Shown here: piece by piece, positions 48,535 to 58,238 of the stretch
Numbering within the stretch: the stretch's first letter is position 1
How the letters are laid out: every line of letters starts with the position of its first letter
Assembly (NCBI RefSeq): GCF_024648885.1
Contig: NZ_JANBBF010000009.1
Location: forward strand, 372,001 to 436,000
Direction: 5' to 3'
DNA: 64,000 bases
DNA from: Prauserella salsuginis
GTDB taxonomy: Bacteria; Actinomycetota; Actinomycetes; Mycobacteriales; Pseudonocardiaceae
The notes under the pieces: generated by a model
Told to the model about the DNA's origin: nothing
Database searches by the model: none
What the model saw: only the letters and a program-made list of their open reading frames with translations
Program-made: the position numbers and the translations under genes

Positions 48535-51295
48535 TCGGTTCGGAAAGCTTGTCACCGCGGAGGTATGTCGGTACGGCCGTCTCCGTCGCCAATTGCATCA
48601 GTGGTGCGTACGGCCCACCTTGGCTTGCCATATAGGACACGCTGCCGATGTCGCGGATTGATGGGCCGGATGCGAAACGATAGCGAACCGGATCGACGGT
48701 CCCGTCGGCCACGGAGGGCGGGCGTCGGCACGGCATCGTGAATGCGCCCACCCAGTCCAGGATGACGGGTTCCGATGCGGGCACGAGTTCAGTCGAAGGA
48801 ACGGTTTTTGGTAGACGTGGCACGCCTGCTGCGATCCAGCCGTTGGCCGAACGTTCGTCGACCAGTTTCAGTCGCACCATCGCGGCGGTTGGCGGGTCGA
48901 AACGTTCCTCAGTCCAAATCGGAGTGAGAGGAACTTCCTGGGAGGACAGGATTCGTCCGGCCTCGTCGGCGAACTCCACGGTTGCCGAGACGGCACCAGC
49001 GCCGCGAGCGGGTACCACCACCGGAGGTGCAGCGGGGCCCTCGCTTCCTGTGGGTAGATGATACCAGGGCGTCGTGACCTTACCCCGTCGGCCACCGCTG
49101 TGCCATACGGGCGCTTCCGCGCTCCCGTACGGTTCGAGTAGGCCGTTTCGTGGAAAGAAGCCGTTCGTGGTGAATCCGTCCACATCGGCGGAACCGGAAG
49201 TGGGCAGCATGCCTGCGGCCACATCCGGTTCGACCTCGAGCCATCTTTCGATGCCGCATGGTGCGCCCGCCAGTGCGGCCACGTTCGCGGCACCCGTGGT
49301 GTAAGTCTCCGAACGCGGAACCAGGGCATACGCCATCGTGCCGACCTCGACGATCACCACACCGAAAGCAACGACAGGGACGAACAAAGCCGGCGTTCGG
49401 AGCCATCGCCATGCTCCCGCGAGCCCGGCCACCGCCACCACGATCCCGGCTGTCAACGCCAGGTCTGCGGCATCGATTCCTGCTACTCCTGGTGGCACCT
49501 CCGACCATTTCACGTTCAGCCCACCGAGAAACCACCACCGCAACGGAGCGTCGATGCCCACCCACACGGCCACCGCCAACGCGACGCACATCAGCGACAA
49601 CTGCCAGCTGCGCCGCAACGCGCCTCGCGCGATCGCGTGCACCACCACGGCGACCAGCAGCGTCGCCACGCCTGCGAGAGCACCGAAATGATGGGTGTAC
49701 TTCGTCGGAGTCAGTGCGAGCGCCGCGAAATACAGCAGCGATGCGATCAGGAGCCGTCGGGTCGGTGCCTTCGCCAGTTTCGGCGTACGTCTCAGCACGA
49801 GCAGCACCGCCAGGACGGCCATGGCGAACCACAACAGCAGTACCGGGAGCCGTCGGTTCAATCCTCCCTGCAGCGGATCGAACAGCCACTCGTAGCGTCG
49901 TCCTTCGCCGGTGATGCCGTAACTCGGGCCGATCTCGGTGCGCACCTCAATGGCATGCAGGACCGTGTCGAGCGGCTGGCCGTAGAACATCAGCAGCAAT
50001 ACCGACGTACCTGCGCCGAGCAGGACAGCGATTGCCTGCGGACCGTGCGCGCGCAACGTCGGCCAAGCCGCTGGCAGTGCTACGAGCAGCTGCAGGAAAA
50101 CGGCGATGCCGGTCGGTGTGAGGGCGGTTGTCGCGCCTGCGGCGATGACGGCACATGCGAGGAGCGACAGCCGGCGGGTCGTCACGCCCCGTTCCACGAG
50201 AGCCAACGTGGCCAGCGAACCGAGCATGACCCAGGGCTCCGGCCGCAGGCCGATGCCGAACTGGATGGTCCAGAGCAGGAAAACCGCTGCCGCGGCCCAG
50301 TGCGCCAACACCGGTCGTCCCTTGGCGAACCGTGGGAGCAGGACACGATCGATCAGGAGCCACGACACGAGGCACACCAACAGCGATGGCAGGCGCAGCC
50401 ACAACGTGGTCGTGCTGATCTCCACCCATGGCCGGTACAGCTCGTAGAACCAGCTGAACGGCGCTTCCGGGGCGTTGAACCAGCGCATGTAGTTGCCTAC
50501 GAAGCCGGTATCGGCCGACGACAAGATCATCGTCACGATGTAGCCGTCGTCGACAGTGGCGGCGCCGATGACAGCCCACACGACGAGCGTTGCCGCAACG
50601 ATGCCGTCCGCCGGTCGAGGACGCGCCCACCCCGGTGGCAGCAGCCTCGGGCGGCACGGCTCCCGTTTCCGGAGCGCGAGCAGCATCGCGACGAGCGACG
50701 TCACCGAGACGACGCCGGCCGCGATCTTCACGGCGCTCGGGTCCGAGACGTATCGCGTATCCGGGGTGACACTCACTTGCAGCTCGGCTGCCTCCGAGAC
50801 ATCGGTGAACAGGCCGTTGACTGCGGGTCGTTCCGTCGTGCGTCCCTGTTCGCGTCCGTCGGCGAACGCCGTGGTTCCCGATGCATCCGAGACGATTCGC
50901 CACCGACAGGTGTCGGTAATGGGCGCGGTCGCCAGCTGTGTCTGCCCGAGGGTGGCCGTGATCCGCCCGTCCGATACCCGCACTGAAAGGCCGTTCGGTG
51001 AGGCCTGGTCGCCACCGGGCCCTGTCGTCGACAGGAGAGTGCCGCTACCGAGGGCGAGCGCGTCGGCGCAGGAGAGGGTGACGTCCATCTGCTGCGGGCT
51101 GTACGGCAGCAGGGGGAGTGTCGTGTCTTCGGGGGTGTCGGACGGCCACTCGTACGTGGTCGTGACCTGGTCCACGGGCGCCAGAACGAAGACGACCGAT
51201 GCGAGCGCGGACAGCAGTCCGAGCACCGTCGCGGAGAGACGACGTGCGAAACCCCTCGGGACGGTTCGGCGGGGTGCCGTCGCGGATGCGGTCAC
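48467..51295 (-). CDS. emb: Arabinosyltransferase of the EmbA/B/C family
   Basis: A 942-residue GT-C enzyme (GT53) that extends arabinan with decaprenyl-phosphoarabinose; this family is the ethambutol target. The first loop DDGYIVTMILSSADTGFVGN holds the catalytic Asp pair (about 249-250). NYMRWFNAPEAPFSWFYEL matches the ethambutol-resistance region (M. tuberculosis EmbB 306 area). About 13 helices are followed by a large external domain with a carbohydrate-binding-like beta fold (about 690-942). Only one emb gene is seen in the window. The GTG is eight bases after TACAGT. It diverges from the AftB-like gene across a 12-bp palindrome. Confidence 0.94.
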   Translation of the reverse strand: MTASATAPRRTVPRGFARRLSATVLGLLSALASVVFVLAPVDQVTTTYEWPSDTPEDTTLPLLPYSPQQMDVTLSCADALALGSGTLLSTTGPGGDQASPNGLSVRVSDGRITATLGQTQLATAPITDTCRWRIVSDASGTTAFADGREQGRTTERPAVNGLFTDVSEAAELQVSVTPDTRYVSDPSAVKIAAGVVSVTSLVAMLLALRKREPCRPRLLPPGWARPRPADGIVAATLVVWAVIGAATVDDGYIVTMILSSADTGFVGNYMRWFNAPEAPFSWFYELYRPWVEISTTTLWLRLPSLLVCLVSWLLIDRVLLPRFAKGRPVLAHWAAAAVFLLWTIQFGIGLRPEPWVMLGSLATLALVERGVTTRRLSLLACAVIAAGATTALTPTGIAVFLQLLVALPAAWPTLRAHGPQAIAVLLGAGTSVLLLMFYGQPLDTVLHAIEVRTEIGPSYGITGEGRRYEWLFDPLQGGLNRRLPVLLLWFAMAVLAVLLVLRRTPKLAKAPTRRLLIASLLYFAALALTPTKYTHHFGALAGVATLLVAVVVHAIARGALRRSWQLSLMCVALAVAVWVGIDAPLRWWFLGGLNVKWSEVPPGVAGIDAADLALTAGIVVAVAGLAGAWRWLRTPALFVPVVAFGVVIVEVGTMAYALVPRSETYTTGAANVAALAGAPCGIERWLEVEPDVAAGMLPTSGSADVDGFTTNGFFPRNGLLEPYGSAEAPVWHSGGRRGKVTTPWYHLPTGSEGPAAPPVVVPARGAGAVSATVEFADEAGRILSSQEVPLTPIWTEERFDPPTAAMVRLKLVDERSANGWIAAGVPRLPKTVPSTELVPASEPVILDWVGAFTMPCRRPPSVADGTVDPVRYRFASGPSIRDIGSVSYMASQGGPYAPLMQLATETAVPTYLRGDKLSEPISVFRLDYPASNRSLRMLRTPR

Positions 51296-51321
51296 AACCC
51301 GGCACTGTAAAGAGTCATGTC

Positions 51322-51333
51322 ACTCCGCGGAGT
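51322..51333. promoter_or_regulatory. 12-bp palindrome between emb and the AftB-like gene
   Basis: ACTCCGCGGAGT is a perfect palindrome midway in the 94-bp divergent gap, upstream of the emb -10 element. It is a candidate shared operator. Confidence 0.45.
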
Positions 51334-51389
51334 AACGCCCATGACCTGCAAACATGGGACTTGGTTACGGCGAACAGTGGAAGTAAGTC

Positions 51390-52913
51390 ATGGCAGGTCG
51401 CAGGCGCACAGCGATGATCGTCGGGATGTCCGCGGTTGGCGGGCTGCTGGTCTTCCTGTTCACGAGGGCGAGTCTGACCGACGACGCGTACATCACGCTC
51501 ACCTATGCCAGGAACCTCGCTGAACACGGCACATGGGGCATCATCCCGGGCGTCGTGAGCAACTCGGCCACGTCGCCGTTGAACGTCATCCTGTTGGCGC
51601 TCGGTACCGCGATCACCGGGCTGTTCGGAGATGCGCAGCCGATCGTGGCGCTCGGACTTGTCACGGTGGGCGCGACGGCGGCGCTCGGGTGGGCGTGGGC
51701 ACGGTTGGCGGCCCAGTTGCGGTTCCCGGCGCCGGTGGCTCTCCTGGGGGTGGCCGTTGTCGTGGTCAATCCATTCGTGCTGTCGGCGATCGGCCTCGAG
51801 GTACTGCTGATCCCGGCGGCGTTGGCGGGCCTCGCGGCAGCCACGGTCGAGCGGCGTGCGGTGTGGTTCGGTGTCTTCGCGGGGCTGGCGGTGCTCGTGC
51901 GGCTCGACCTGGCCGTGTTCGTGGTCGTCATGTTCGCGGTCGCGACAGCTCGCGCGGTCGGGCGCCGCTGGTGGCAGGCGTTCGTGGCGATGGTCGCGGT
52001 TGCGCTGCCCTGGCATGTGCTGAGTTGGGTGGCGTTCGGCTCGGCCGTGCCCGACACGTTGGTGATCAAACAGTCGCAGGACGGCCTGTTCGACCCGTGG
52101 ACGTACACCACCGGCATCGGCATGTACCTCGAAGGTGTGGGCGTCCCTGTCCTGCTGGCCGTTGTGCCGGCGGGCCTGGGCGTGGTCGCGCTGCTCGCTG
52201 CGGTGATCGTCCGGCTCGTGGCGGCCGACCGCCCCGCACTGGGAGTGGTCGCCGGACTCGGTGCTGGGGGAGTGGCGTACTACGGCGCCTACGTGCTGCT
52301 CGGCGTCGGGCCGTACCACTGGTACTACGTGGCGCCGTTGACGGCGTTGGCGATGTGCGGCGTCCTCGCGCTCGGCGCCTGGTGGGGTCATCGGCGTGGA
52401 GAACCGGACGGTGACCGTGGCGTCGATGGTCGGCCGCGACCGGTCATCGCGCTCGGACTGCTGAGCGCGGTCGCCGGGCTCGTCGTCGCCACCGCGATGG
52501 TCGAGGTGCAGCGGGGTGTGCCGTGGCGCTCGCCGGTGATATTCGGCAACTGGGCGAGCGCCCAGGACTACGCCCGCGTCGGTACCGAACTGGGCCGTCG
52601 GGTGGGAACCGCCGCGGTTCGGTCACCGGGTGAGATCGGCACACTCGCGTACTTCTGCGAATGCCGAATCGTCGACGCGTTCTCCGACCGCGGCCGTGTC
52701 GCAGAACTGCTCGAGGAGCGGTTGTCCGCATCCGGCCCGGTGGGGTCGGCCCTGCTCGAAGTCAACTACCTGTGGTTCGACCGTGACCGCGAACCGCTCT
52801 CGCCGGTGTATCGACTGCTGTACGACTCCGGACCGGGCGACGGTCCGGACACCTGGACCGTCCATTCGGACGCGACCGGCATCGGCCACTTCACGCTGGT
52901 CCGCATCCGTTGA
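51390..52913 (+). CDS. AftB-like terminal arabinofuranosyltransferase (GT-C)
   Basis: A 507-residue membrane protein with about ten helices. The first loop LTDDAYITLTYARNLAEHG, then SATSPLNVILLALG, has the canonical DD pair of AftB-type GT-C enzymes (GT89), which add the terminal beta-1,2 arabinose. A short external C-terminal domain (about 400-507) includes a SPGEIGTLAYFCECRIVD segment with two Cys. Of the three GT-C proteins of this type in the window, it best preserves the active-site motif and lies next to emb, so it is the best candidate for the true AftB. The ATG is the first in frame. Confidence 0.8.
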   Translation: MAGRRRTAMIVGMSAVGGLLVFLFTRASLTDDAYITLTYARNLAEHGTWGIIPGVVSNSATSPLNVILLALGTAITGLFGDAQPIVALGLVTVGATAALGWAWARLAAQLRFPAPVALLGVAVVVVNPFVLSAIGLEVLLIPAALAGLAAATVERRAVWFGVFAGLAVLVRLDLAVFVVVMFAVATARAVGRRWWQAFVAMVAVALPWHVLSWVAFGSAVPDTLVIKQSQDGLFDPWTYTTGIGMYLEGVGVPVLLAVVPAGLGVVALLAAVIVRLVAADRPALGVVAGLGAGGVAYYGAYVLLGVGPYHWYYVAPLTALAMCGVLALGAWWGHRRGEPDGDRGVDGRPRPVIALGLLSAVAGLVVATAMVEVQRGVPWRSPVIFGNWASAQDYARVGTELGRRVGTAAVRSPGEIGTLAYFCECRIVDAFSDRGRVAELLEERLSASGPVGSALLEVNYLWFDRDREPLSPVYRLLYDSGPGDGPDTWTVHSDATGIGHFTLVRIR

Positions 52914-52974
52914 CGCAGACGTTTCGTTTTCGCGCATACCCGGTAGCTTGTTCCTGGCCGAACGGGTAGGAGCG

Positions 52975-55221
52975 ATGACGACACACGAGGCGGACGCATC
53001 CATGACCGCGCAGAGTGACGGCGGCCCGACCAGTGACGGCCCGGACTCCGGGGCCGCTGGTTCGACGGACGGGGTCTCCCCGGATACGGCGGCCTCGTCC
53101 GACAGGGCGACCTCGTCGGACACGACGGCGTCGGGCGCAGCGGGACGACTCCGGCATGTGCTGTCGGGGCGGGATCCGATCGCCTGGCTGCTCGGTGCCG
53201 CTGCGGCGCTCGTCGCGGTCGTGTTCGTCGTCGTCGACATGGTGTGGAACCAGGGCACGTTCATCGCACCGCTCGACGACGTCTACATCCACCTGCAGTA
53301 CGGCAAGCAGCTCGGCAGTGGTGAGCTGTTCCGATTCAACCCCGGCGACCCGATCAGCACGGGGGCCAGCAGCATCCTGTACTCGTTCGTGCTGGCCGTC
53401 GGCTGGTTGCTCGGGTTCAGCGGCAACGGCCTGCTGGGCTACGCCGTAGCGACGGGAATCGTCTGCACCGCGTTCGCGACGGGCCTGACGTACCACTTGG
53501 GCCGGTTGCTCGTGGGTCGTGTGGTCGGAATCTGGTCAGGAGTGCTGACGGCGGTGTCGGGCCCGCTGATGTGGGGCGCGGCGAGCGGCATGGAGGTCGG
53601 CCTCACCGCCCTGCTCGCCGTCGGGACGGTGTACCTGTTCGTGCGGGAATGCCCCAACGGCCGGTTCCGCTGGACGCCTGTCTTGGGCGTGCTGCTCGCG
53701 CTGGTGCGGCCGGAAGGCATGGTGCTGGCGATCGCGTTGATCGGCGCGATGCTGTGGACGACGCTGGGAGGCAGGCGCGCAGGGCACACGCGGCGTCCGC
53801 GCGCGGCATCGTGGGCCTTGCTGCCGTTGCTCGCCCCGGTCGGCCAGTACCTGTTCTACTGGATCGCCACCGGCACGTTCTCCGCCAACGGCGTGCAGTC
53901 CAAGTCGCTGATGTCGGACCGGCCCACGTTCTACATCGGGGACTTCGTCCAGCGCGCCACGGAGAACCTGCGGGGTGCCGTCGGCTTCTTCAACGGCCTG
54001 TCCGGGCAGAACTACGCCTTCCCCGGCATGCTGATCGTCTTCGTGCTCGGTTTGGCGTATCTGCTGGTCAAGCACCGCCGGTGGCGGTCGTTGGCGATCG
54101 CCCTGGCCGTGGCGTTCGCCGGCATCGTGCTGTCGGTGTCGACGTTGTCGACGGCGCTGATTCACGAACTGCGGTACTTCCAGCCGTTCCTGCCGCTGTA
54201 CATCGTCGTCACGGTCATCGGCCTGTACGCCGTGTCGCGGCTCGTTGCGCGCGGCCGGTTCCGCCAAGCGGCGCTGCACCTACTGCCGGCCGTCGCGTTG
54301 CTGTTCTCGCTGATGGCGTTGCCGCAGTGGGCGTGGCGGTTCGGCTGGGAGGCGGCGACGATCCGGGACACGAACGTCTCGGTCGCCGCGTGGCTGCGTG
54401 GCAACCTGCCGCCGGACGCCGTCGTCGGTGTCAAGGACGTCGGCGCGGTGGCGTACTACAGCGAGCGCAAGGTCGTCGACACGATCGGTCTGACCACGAA
54501 CGGGTTCGCCGAGGCCAGCAACCACGGCCCGGGCGCGCTGTACGAGAAGCTGCGCGCCATGCCCGAGGGCGAGCGGCCCGACTACTTCGCCGTGTACGAG
54601 CAGTGGCCCGGCGCGGCGATGCACTCGTTCGTCGACACCGGCGTGTTCGAACCGCAGCCGGAAATGACGTTCGAACTGAACGTGCCGCGCGACAGCACAG
54701 GGTGGAGCATCGTCCCGTTCGACGAGCTGACGGTACGCAAGGCCAACTGGAGCCTCGCCGGCACGGGTGACGCCGCGCCGGTTCCCGGGGATGTACGCGA
54801 CCACGTGGATGTCGGTTCGCTCGACTCCGAAACCGGCCACGGTTACACACCGCAGATGGAACAGCCCGGGGTGCAGCCCTACACGGACCTGCGCCGGCAG
54901 GACGGTGTCATCGACAGCAGCCGGTACATCCTGGGTGGTGAGACGTTCCGCGTCGGCAACCTGAAGCCCGGTCAGGACGCGAAACTGACCAGCAGGGTGA
55001 TGGTCAACGGTGTCGAACAGTTCGTGCGCGTGCGCGTCGACGGGCGCGAGGTCGGCGTCTGGGACCTCGGTCCGAACCGCGACGCCTGGCGCACGCGCTC
55101 GTTCGACATCCCCGGCGAATTCGTGACGTCGAAGGACGCCGAGGTCACCCTCGAACCGGTCCGGCCGCTGCTCAGCCCGTACCCGGAGTACACCAGCTAC
55201 GGCTACTGGGTCACGCAGTAG
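52975..55221 (+). CDS. Large GT-C membrane glycosyltransferase with external C-terminal domain
   Basis: A 748-residue membrane protein. An acidic Ser/Thr-rich head of about 65 residues precedes about ten helices. The first loop APLDDVYIHLQYGKQLGSGE, then NPGDPISTGASSILYSFVL, carries the DD pair; the conserved SGMEVGLTALL and RPEG follow. From about residue 460 there is an external region with GVKDVGAVAYYSERKVVDTI and a final beta-rich domain (about 600-748) resembling a carbohydrate-binding fold. It is longer than AftB and may transfer another sugar. The ATG at 52975 has AGGAG five bases upstream; the gene begins 61 bp after the AftB-like gene. Confidence 0.78.
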   Translation: MTTHEADASMTAQSDGGPTSDGPDSGAAGSTDGVSPDTAASSDRATSSDTTASGAAGRLRHVLSGRDPIAWLLGAAAALVAVVFVVVDMVWNQGTFIAPLDDVYIHLQYGKQLGSGELFRFNPGDPISTGASSILYSFVLAVGWLLGFSGNGLLGYAVATGIVCTAFATGLTYHLGRLLVGRVVGIWSGVLTAVSGPLMWGAASGMEVGLTALLAVGTVYLFVRECPNGRFRWTPVLGVLLALVRPEGMVLAIALIGAMLWTTLGGRRAGHTRRPRAASWALLPLLAPVGQYLFYWIATGTFSANGVQSKSLMSDRPTFYIGDFVQRATENLRGAVGFFNGLSGQNYAFPGMLIVFVLGLAYLLVKHRRWRSLAIALAVAFAGIVLSVSTLSTALIHELRYFQPFLPLYIVVTVIGLYAVSRLVARGRFRQAALHLLPAVALLFSLMALPQWAWRFGWEAATIRDTNVSVAAWLRGNLPPDAVVGVKDVGAVAYYSERKVVDTIGLTTNGFAEASNHGPGALYEKLRAMPEGERPDYFAVYEQWPGAAMHSFVDTGVFEPQPEMTFELNVPRDSTGWSIVPFDELTVRKANWSLAGTGDAAPVPGDVRDHVDVGSLDSETGHGYTPQMEQPGVQPYTDLRRQDGVIDSSRYILGGETFRVGNLKPGQDAKLTSRVMVNGVEQFVRVRVDGREVGVWDLGPNRDAWRTRSFDIPGEFVTSKDAEVTLEPVRPLLSPYPEYTSYGYWVTQ

Positions 55222-55256
55222 CCGCCGCACTCGAAACGGAATCGCCGCGCACGAAA

Positions 55257-55295
55257 CAGCGGCTCCGCCACCGCGGTCGGGTGGCGGAGCCGCTG
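55257..55295. terminator. Strong bidirectional hairpin terminator
   Basis: Arms of 16 bp (55257-55272, beginning CAGCGGCTCC; 55280-55295, ending GAGCCGCTG) are perfect complements around a 7-base loop. It sits between the convergent GT-C and dprE2 genes. Confidence 0.85.
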
Positions 55296-55318
55296 TCGTC
55301 AGCGTCGCGATCGGGTCG

Positions 55319-56074
55319 TCAGATGGGCAGCTTGCGGAAGATGGGGCGCGGCACGTGCCGCAGTGCCGACATCACCCAGCGGAACGTGCCGGGTGCCCAC
55401 ACGAGGTCCTTGCCGCGGCGTGCGGCGTCGACGGCGATGTCGGCCACCGACTCGGCGGTCTGCTCCAGCGGGGCCTTGTCCATGCCTTCGGTCATCTTCG
55501 TCCGCACCTGGCCGGGGCGCACGACCGTGACCCGGACGCCGTACGGCGCGAGTGCCTCGCCGAGGCCGAGGTAGAAGCCGTCGAAGCCGGCCTTCGTGGA
55601 ACCGTAGACGAAGTTCGACCTGCGTACGCGCTCGCCCGCGACCGACGACAGGGCGATCACCGAGCCGTGGCCCTGCTGCTTGAGCCGTTCGGCCAGCGCC
55701 ACGCCCACCGACACGGGTGCCGTGTAGTTCACGGTCGCCATTTCGACAGCCTGCGCGTGGTCCTGCCACGCCTCTTCGGCGTCGCCGAGCAGGCCGAACG
55801 CCACGACGGTCACGTCGATGTCGCCGCCCGAGAACGCCTTGTCGATCACCAGCGGGTGCGAATCGGTGTCGGTGGCGTCGAAGTCGACCGTTTCCACCTC
55901 GGCGCCGGCGGTGCGCAGGCGCTGGGCGGCCTCGTCGAGGCGCGGTGACTGCCGGGCCGCCAGCACGACCCGCAGCGGGCGCTGGGCGAGGTACTTCTCG
56001 GCGATCGCCAGCGCGATGTCCGAGGTGCCGCCGAGCAGCAGCAGCGACTGGGGGTTGCCCACCGCGTCGATCAC
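55319..56074 (-). CDS. dprE2: Decaprenylphosphoryl-2-keto-ribose reductase
   Basis: A 251-residue short-chain dehydrogenase that uses NADH to reduce the DprE1 product to decaprenyl-phosphoarabinose. The nucleotide loop is [16 protein letters not shown], typical of DprE2 rather than TGxxxGIG. The catalytic Tyr/Lys are in [12 protein letters not shown] (about 157/161) after the [12 protein letters not shown] strand. The GTG start overlaps the dprE1 stop (GTGA), so the two epimerase subunits are translated together. Confidence 0.95.
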   Translation of the reverse strand: MIDAVGNPQSLLLLGGTSDIALAIAEKYLAQRPLRVVLAARQSPRLDEAAQRLRTAGAEVETVDFDATDTDSHPLVIDKAFSGGDIDVTVVAFGLLGDAEEAWQDHAQAVEMATVNYTAPVSVGVALAERLKQQGHGSVIALSSVAGERVRRSNFVYGSTKAGFDGFYLGLGEALAPYGVRVTVVRPGQVRTKMTEGMDKAPLEQTAESVADIAVDAARRGKDLVWAPGTFRWVMSALRHVPRPIFRKLPI

Positions 56075-57468
56075 AGTTCCAGCCTCCTGGCCATGTCGGA
56101 GATGAAGATGCCGTAGGGGTCGACGGAGTGGCGGATCTTCTTCCACTCGTCGATGCGCGGGTACATGCGGTGGAACGTCTCCGCGGTCGTGCGCGAGTCC
56201 TTCGCCGTGTACAGGCGTCCGCCGAGCTCGAGGACCATCGCGTCGAGCTCGTTGCAGAGCTGCGCGAGGCCGGGCTTGATGGGGAAGTCGAGGCAGACCA
56301 TCCAGCCCGGGTGCGGGAACGACAGCGGCGCCGGATTGCTCTCGCCCATGCGCTTGAACACGTTCAGCGCCGAGTAGTGCCCGGAATGGGCGACCCTCTC
56401 TACGATCCGCCGCAGGCCGTCGTTCGCGCCGAGCGGCGTGCTGAACTGGTACTGGAGGAAGCCGTTGCTGCCGTAGCCGCGGTTCCACTCTCCGACCAGG
56501 TCGAGCATGTGGTAGAAGGCCGTGATGTTCTGGATCGCGCCGCGGCCCTGCTTCGGGGTGGAGCGGTAGTAGAACTCGCCGATCGCGCTCAGCGACAGCT
56601 TGTTCATCAGCCCGTTCGGGAAGACGTCCGGCACGGTCAACAGCTGCGGCGCCGAGAACTTCAACGGTTCGCTGCGCAGCTTCGGCGGAAGGTCGTCCAG
56701 CTTGGCCAGCGATCCGCGGGCGAACGCGCCCCGGCCGAGTTTGCGGCCCTTCGAGATGGTGTCGAACCAGACCGACGAGTAGGTGTAGTTCTCGTCGGAA
56801 CCGTCGCTGATCAGCTCGAGCGTGCCGTCGAGGTCGTCGGTGCGGTCGTTGTCGACGATGAAGTACGCCGTCTCCGTCCGCGTCATCCTGATCCGGGCCC
56901 GCACGATGATGCCGGTCAGGCCGATGCCGGCGACGGTGGCCCAGAACAGGTCGGACTCCGGGCCGTCCGGGCTCAGGGTGCGCACGCGGCCGTCGGCCGT
57001 CACCAGGTCGAGCGATACGACGTGGTTGCCGAAGCTGCCCGCGCTGTGGTGGTTCTTGCCGTGGATGTCGTTGGCGATCGCGCCGCCGATCGTCACCTGG
57101 CGCGTGCCGGGCAGGACCGGCACCCACAGGCCGTACGGCAGGGCGGCCTTCATCAGCGAGTCGAGGCTGACGCCCGCGTCGACGTCGACGATCGCCTCGT
57201 CCGGGTCGATCGAGTGAATGCGGTCGAGCGCGGTCATGTCGACGACGAGGCCGCCGGCGTTCTGCGCCGGGTCGCCGTAGGACCGGCCGAGGCCACGCGC
57301 GATGACGCCGCGTTCGCCCGCCTGCGCGACCGCGCGCGCGATCATTTCGACGTCCGGGGTGGCGAGCACGTTCGCCGTGGTCGGGGCCGTCCTGCCCCAC
57401 CCGGCCAGGGTGCGCCGCTCGATGTGCCGTTCGGGAGTGGGTGTGCTCACTCGAGTCAGGGTAACCAT
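56071..57468 (-). CDS. dprE1: Decaprenylphosphoryl-ribose 2'-oxidase
   Basis: A 465-residue FAD enzyme of the vanillyl-alcohol oxidase fold that oxidises decaprenyl-phosphoribose, the essential first half of the epimerisation. [17 protein letters not shown] and the FAD-binding [15 protein letters not shown] are conserved. [15 protein letters not shown] keeps the Cys (about residue 392) that benzothiazinones attack in M. tuberculosis (Cys387). [18 protein letters not shown] supplies the catalytic Lys. The ATG at 57468 is used; a GTG at 57450 (VSTPTPERH) is an equally good leaderless start. gtrA is divergent. Confidence 0.96.
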   Translation of the reverse strand: MVTLTRVSTPTPERHIERRTLAGWGRTAPTTANVLATPDVEMIARAVAQAGERGVIARGLGRSYGDPAQNAGGLVVDMTALDRIHSIDPDEAIVDVDAGVSLDSLMKAALPYGLWVPVLPGTRQVTIGGAIANDIHGKNHHSAGSFGNHVVSLDLVTADGRVRTLSPDGPESDLFWATVAGIGLTGIIVRARIRMTRTETAYFIVDNDRTDDLDGTLELISDGSDENYTYSSVWFDTISKGRKLGRGAFARGSLAKLDDLPPKLRSEPLKFSAPQLLTVPDVFPNGLMNKLSLSAIGEFYYRSTPKQGRGAIQNITAFYHMLDLVGEWNRGYGSNGFLQYQFSTPLGANDGLRRIVERVAHSGHYSALNVFKRMGESNPAPLSFPHPGWMVCLDFPIKPGLAQLCNELDAMVLELGGRLYTAKDSRTTAETFHRMYPRIDEWKKIRHSVDPYGIFISDMARRLEL

Positions 57469-57634
57469 CTCGAGATATGGCCTGTCTCCGGTGCCACAAT
57501 GTCCGATCCCTACACTCGATAAGCACGGACCCGGAATCGACGCGGCGCCTTCGGGAGCAGTCGGCCGGAAAAACGCAGGTCGGAACCGGGTTCGCGGGAA
57601 CACGACACGCAGAACACGCACGGTCGGCAGAACA

Positions 57635-57640
57635 TAAGGT
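57635..57640 (+). promoter_or_regulatory. -10 element for a leaderless gtrA transcript
   Basis: TAAGGT is exactly six bases before the GTG start and there is no Shine-Dalgarno sequence between them. Confidence 0.6.
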
Positions 57641-57646
57641 GCAGCG

Positions 57647-58093
57647 GTGACAACGATGGAATCTCCTGCCGGCGAGGCGGCGAGGCCCGCATCGCCCGGT
57701 CTGGTGGCACAGATCGCCCGGTTCGTTCTCATCGGTGGGTTCTGCGCACTGGTCGACTCCGGCCTGTACTGGTTGTTGCTGCAGGCCGGTACGTGGGTGC
57801 ATTTGGCGAAGGCGCTCAGTTTCATCGCCGGCACCACCACCGCCTATTTCCTTAACCGTCGCTTCACATTTACGGCAGCCCAAAAGGGTGGTGCCGGGCA
57901 GATCGGCGGGTTCGCGGCGCTTTACACGACGACGTTCTTCGTCAACGTCGGAACGAACGCTCTGATGCTCGCGATGTTGTCCGACGACTTCCGGTGGCGG
58001 GTCGCGGCTGCGTGGGTCATCGCGCAGGGAACGGCCACCGTGATCAATTTCGTGATGTTGAAATGGGTTGTGTTCCGGGAATCACGTGGGTGA
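57647..58093 (+). CDS. GtrA-family membrane protein (Rv3789-like)
   Basis: A 148-residue protein with four transmembrane helices. [20 protein letters not shown] and the central [12 protein letters not shown] motif are the GtrA signature, ending [12 protein letters not shown]. The M. tuberculosis ortholog Rv3789 adjoins dprE1 and was proposed to flip decaprenyl-phosphoarabinose or to anchor other arabinan enzymes. The gene is divergent from dprE1 and is followed by glfT2 after 145 bp. Confidence 0.9.
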   Translation: MTTMESPAGEAARPASPGLVAQIARFVLIGGFCALVDSGLYWLLLQAGTWVHLAKALSFIAGTTTAYFLNRRFTFTAAQKGGAGQIGGFAALYTTTFFVNVGTNALMLAMLSDDFRWRVAAAWVIAQGTATVINFVMLKWVVFRESRG

Positions 58094-58238
58094 TGAAGCC
58101 TGGTGCGAACCGCTGAGGGGCGGCCTGTACCTTACTGGCGTTCGCGCGTTGGAGTGACGCCGACGAGGTGCCGATTCCGCGATGTGAACACGTCGAACCT
58201 CAAATCCGGTGCCCTGTACTACTTGGAGGACGCCTCTC

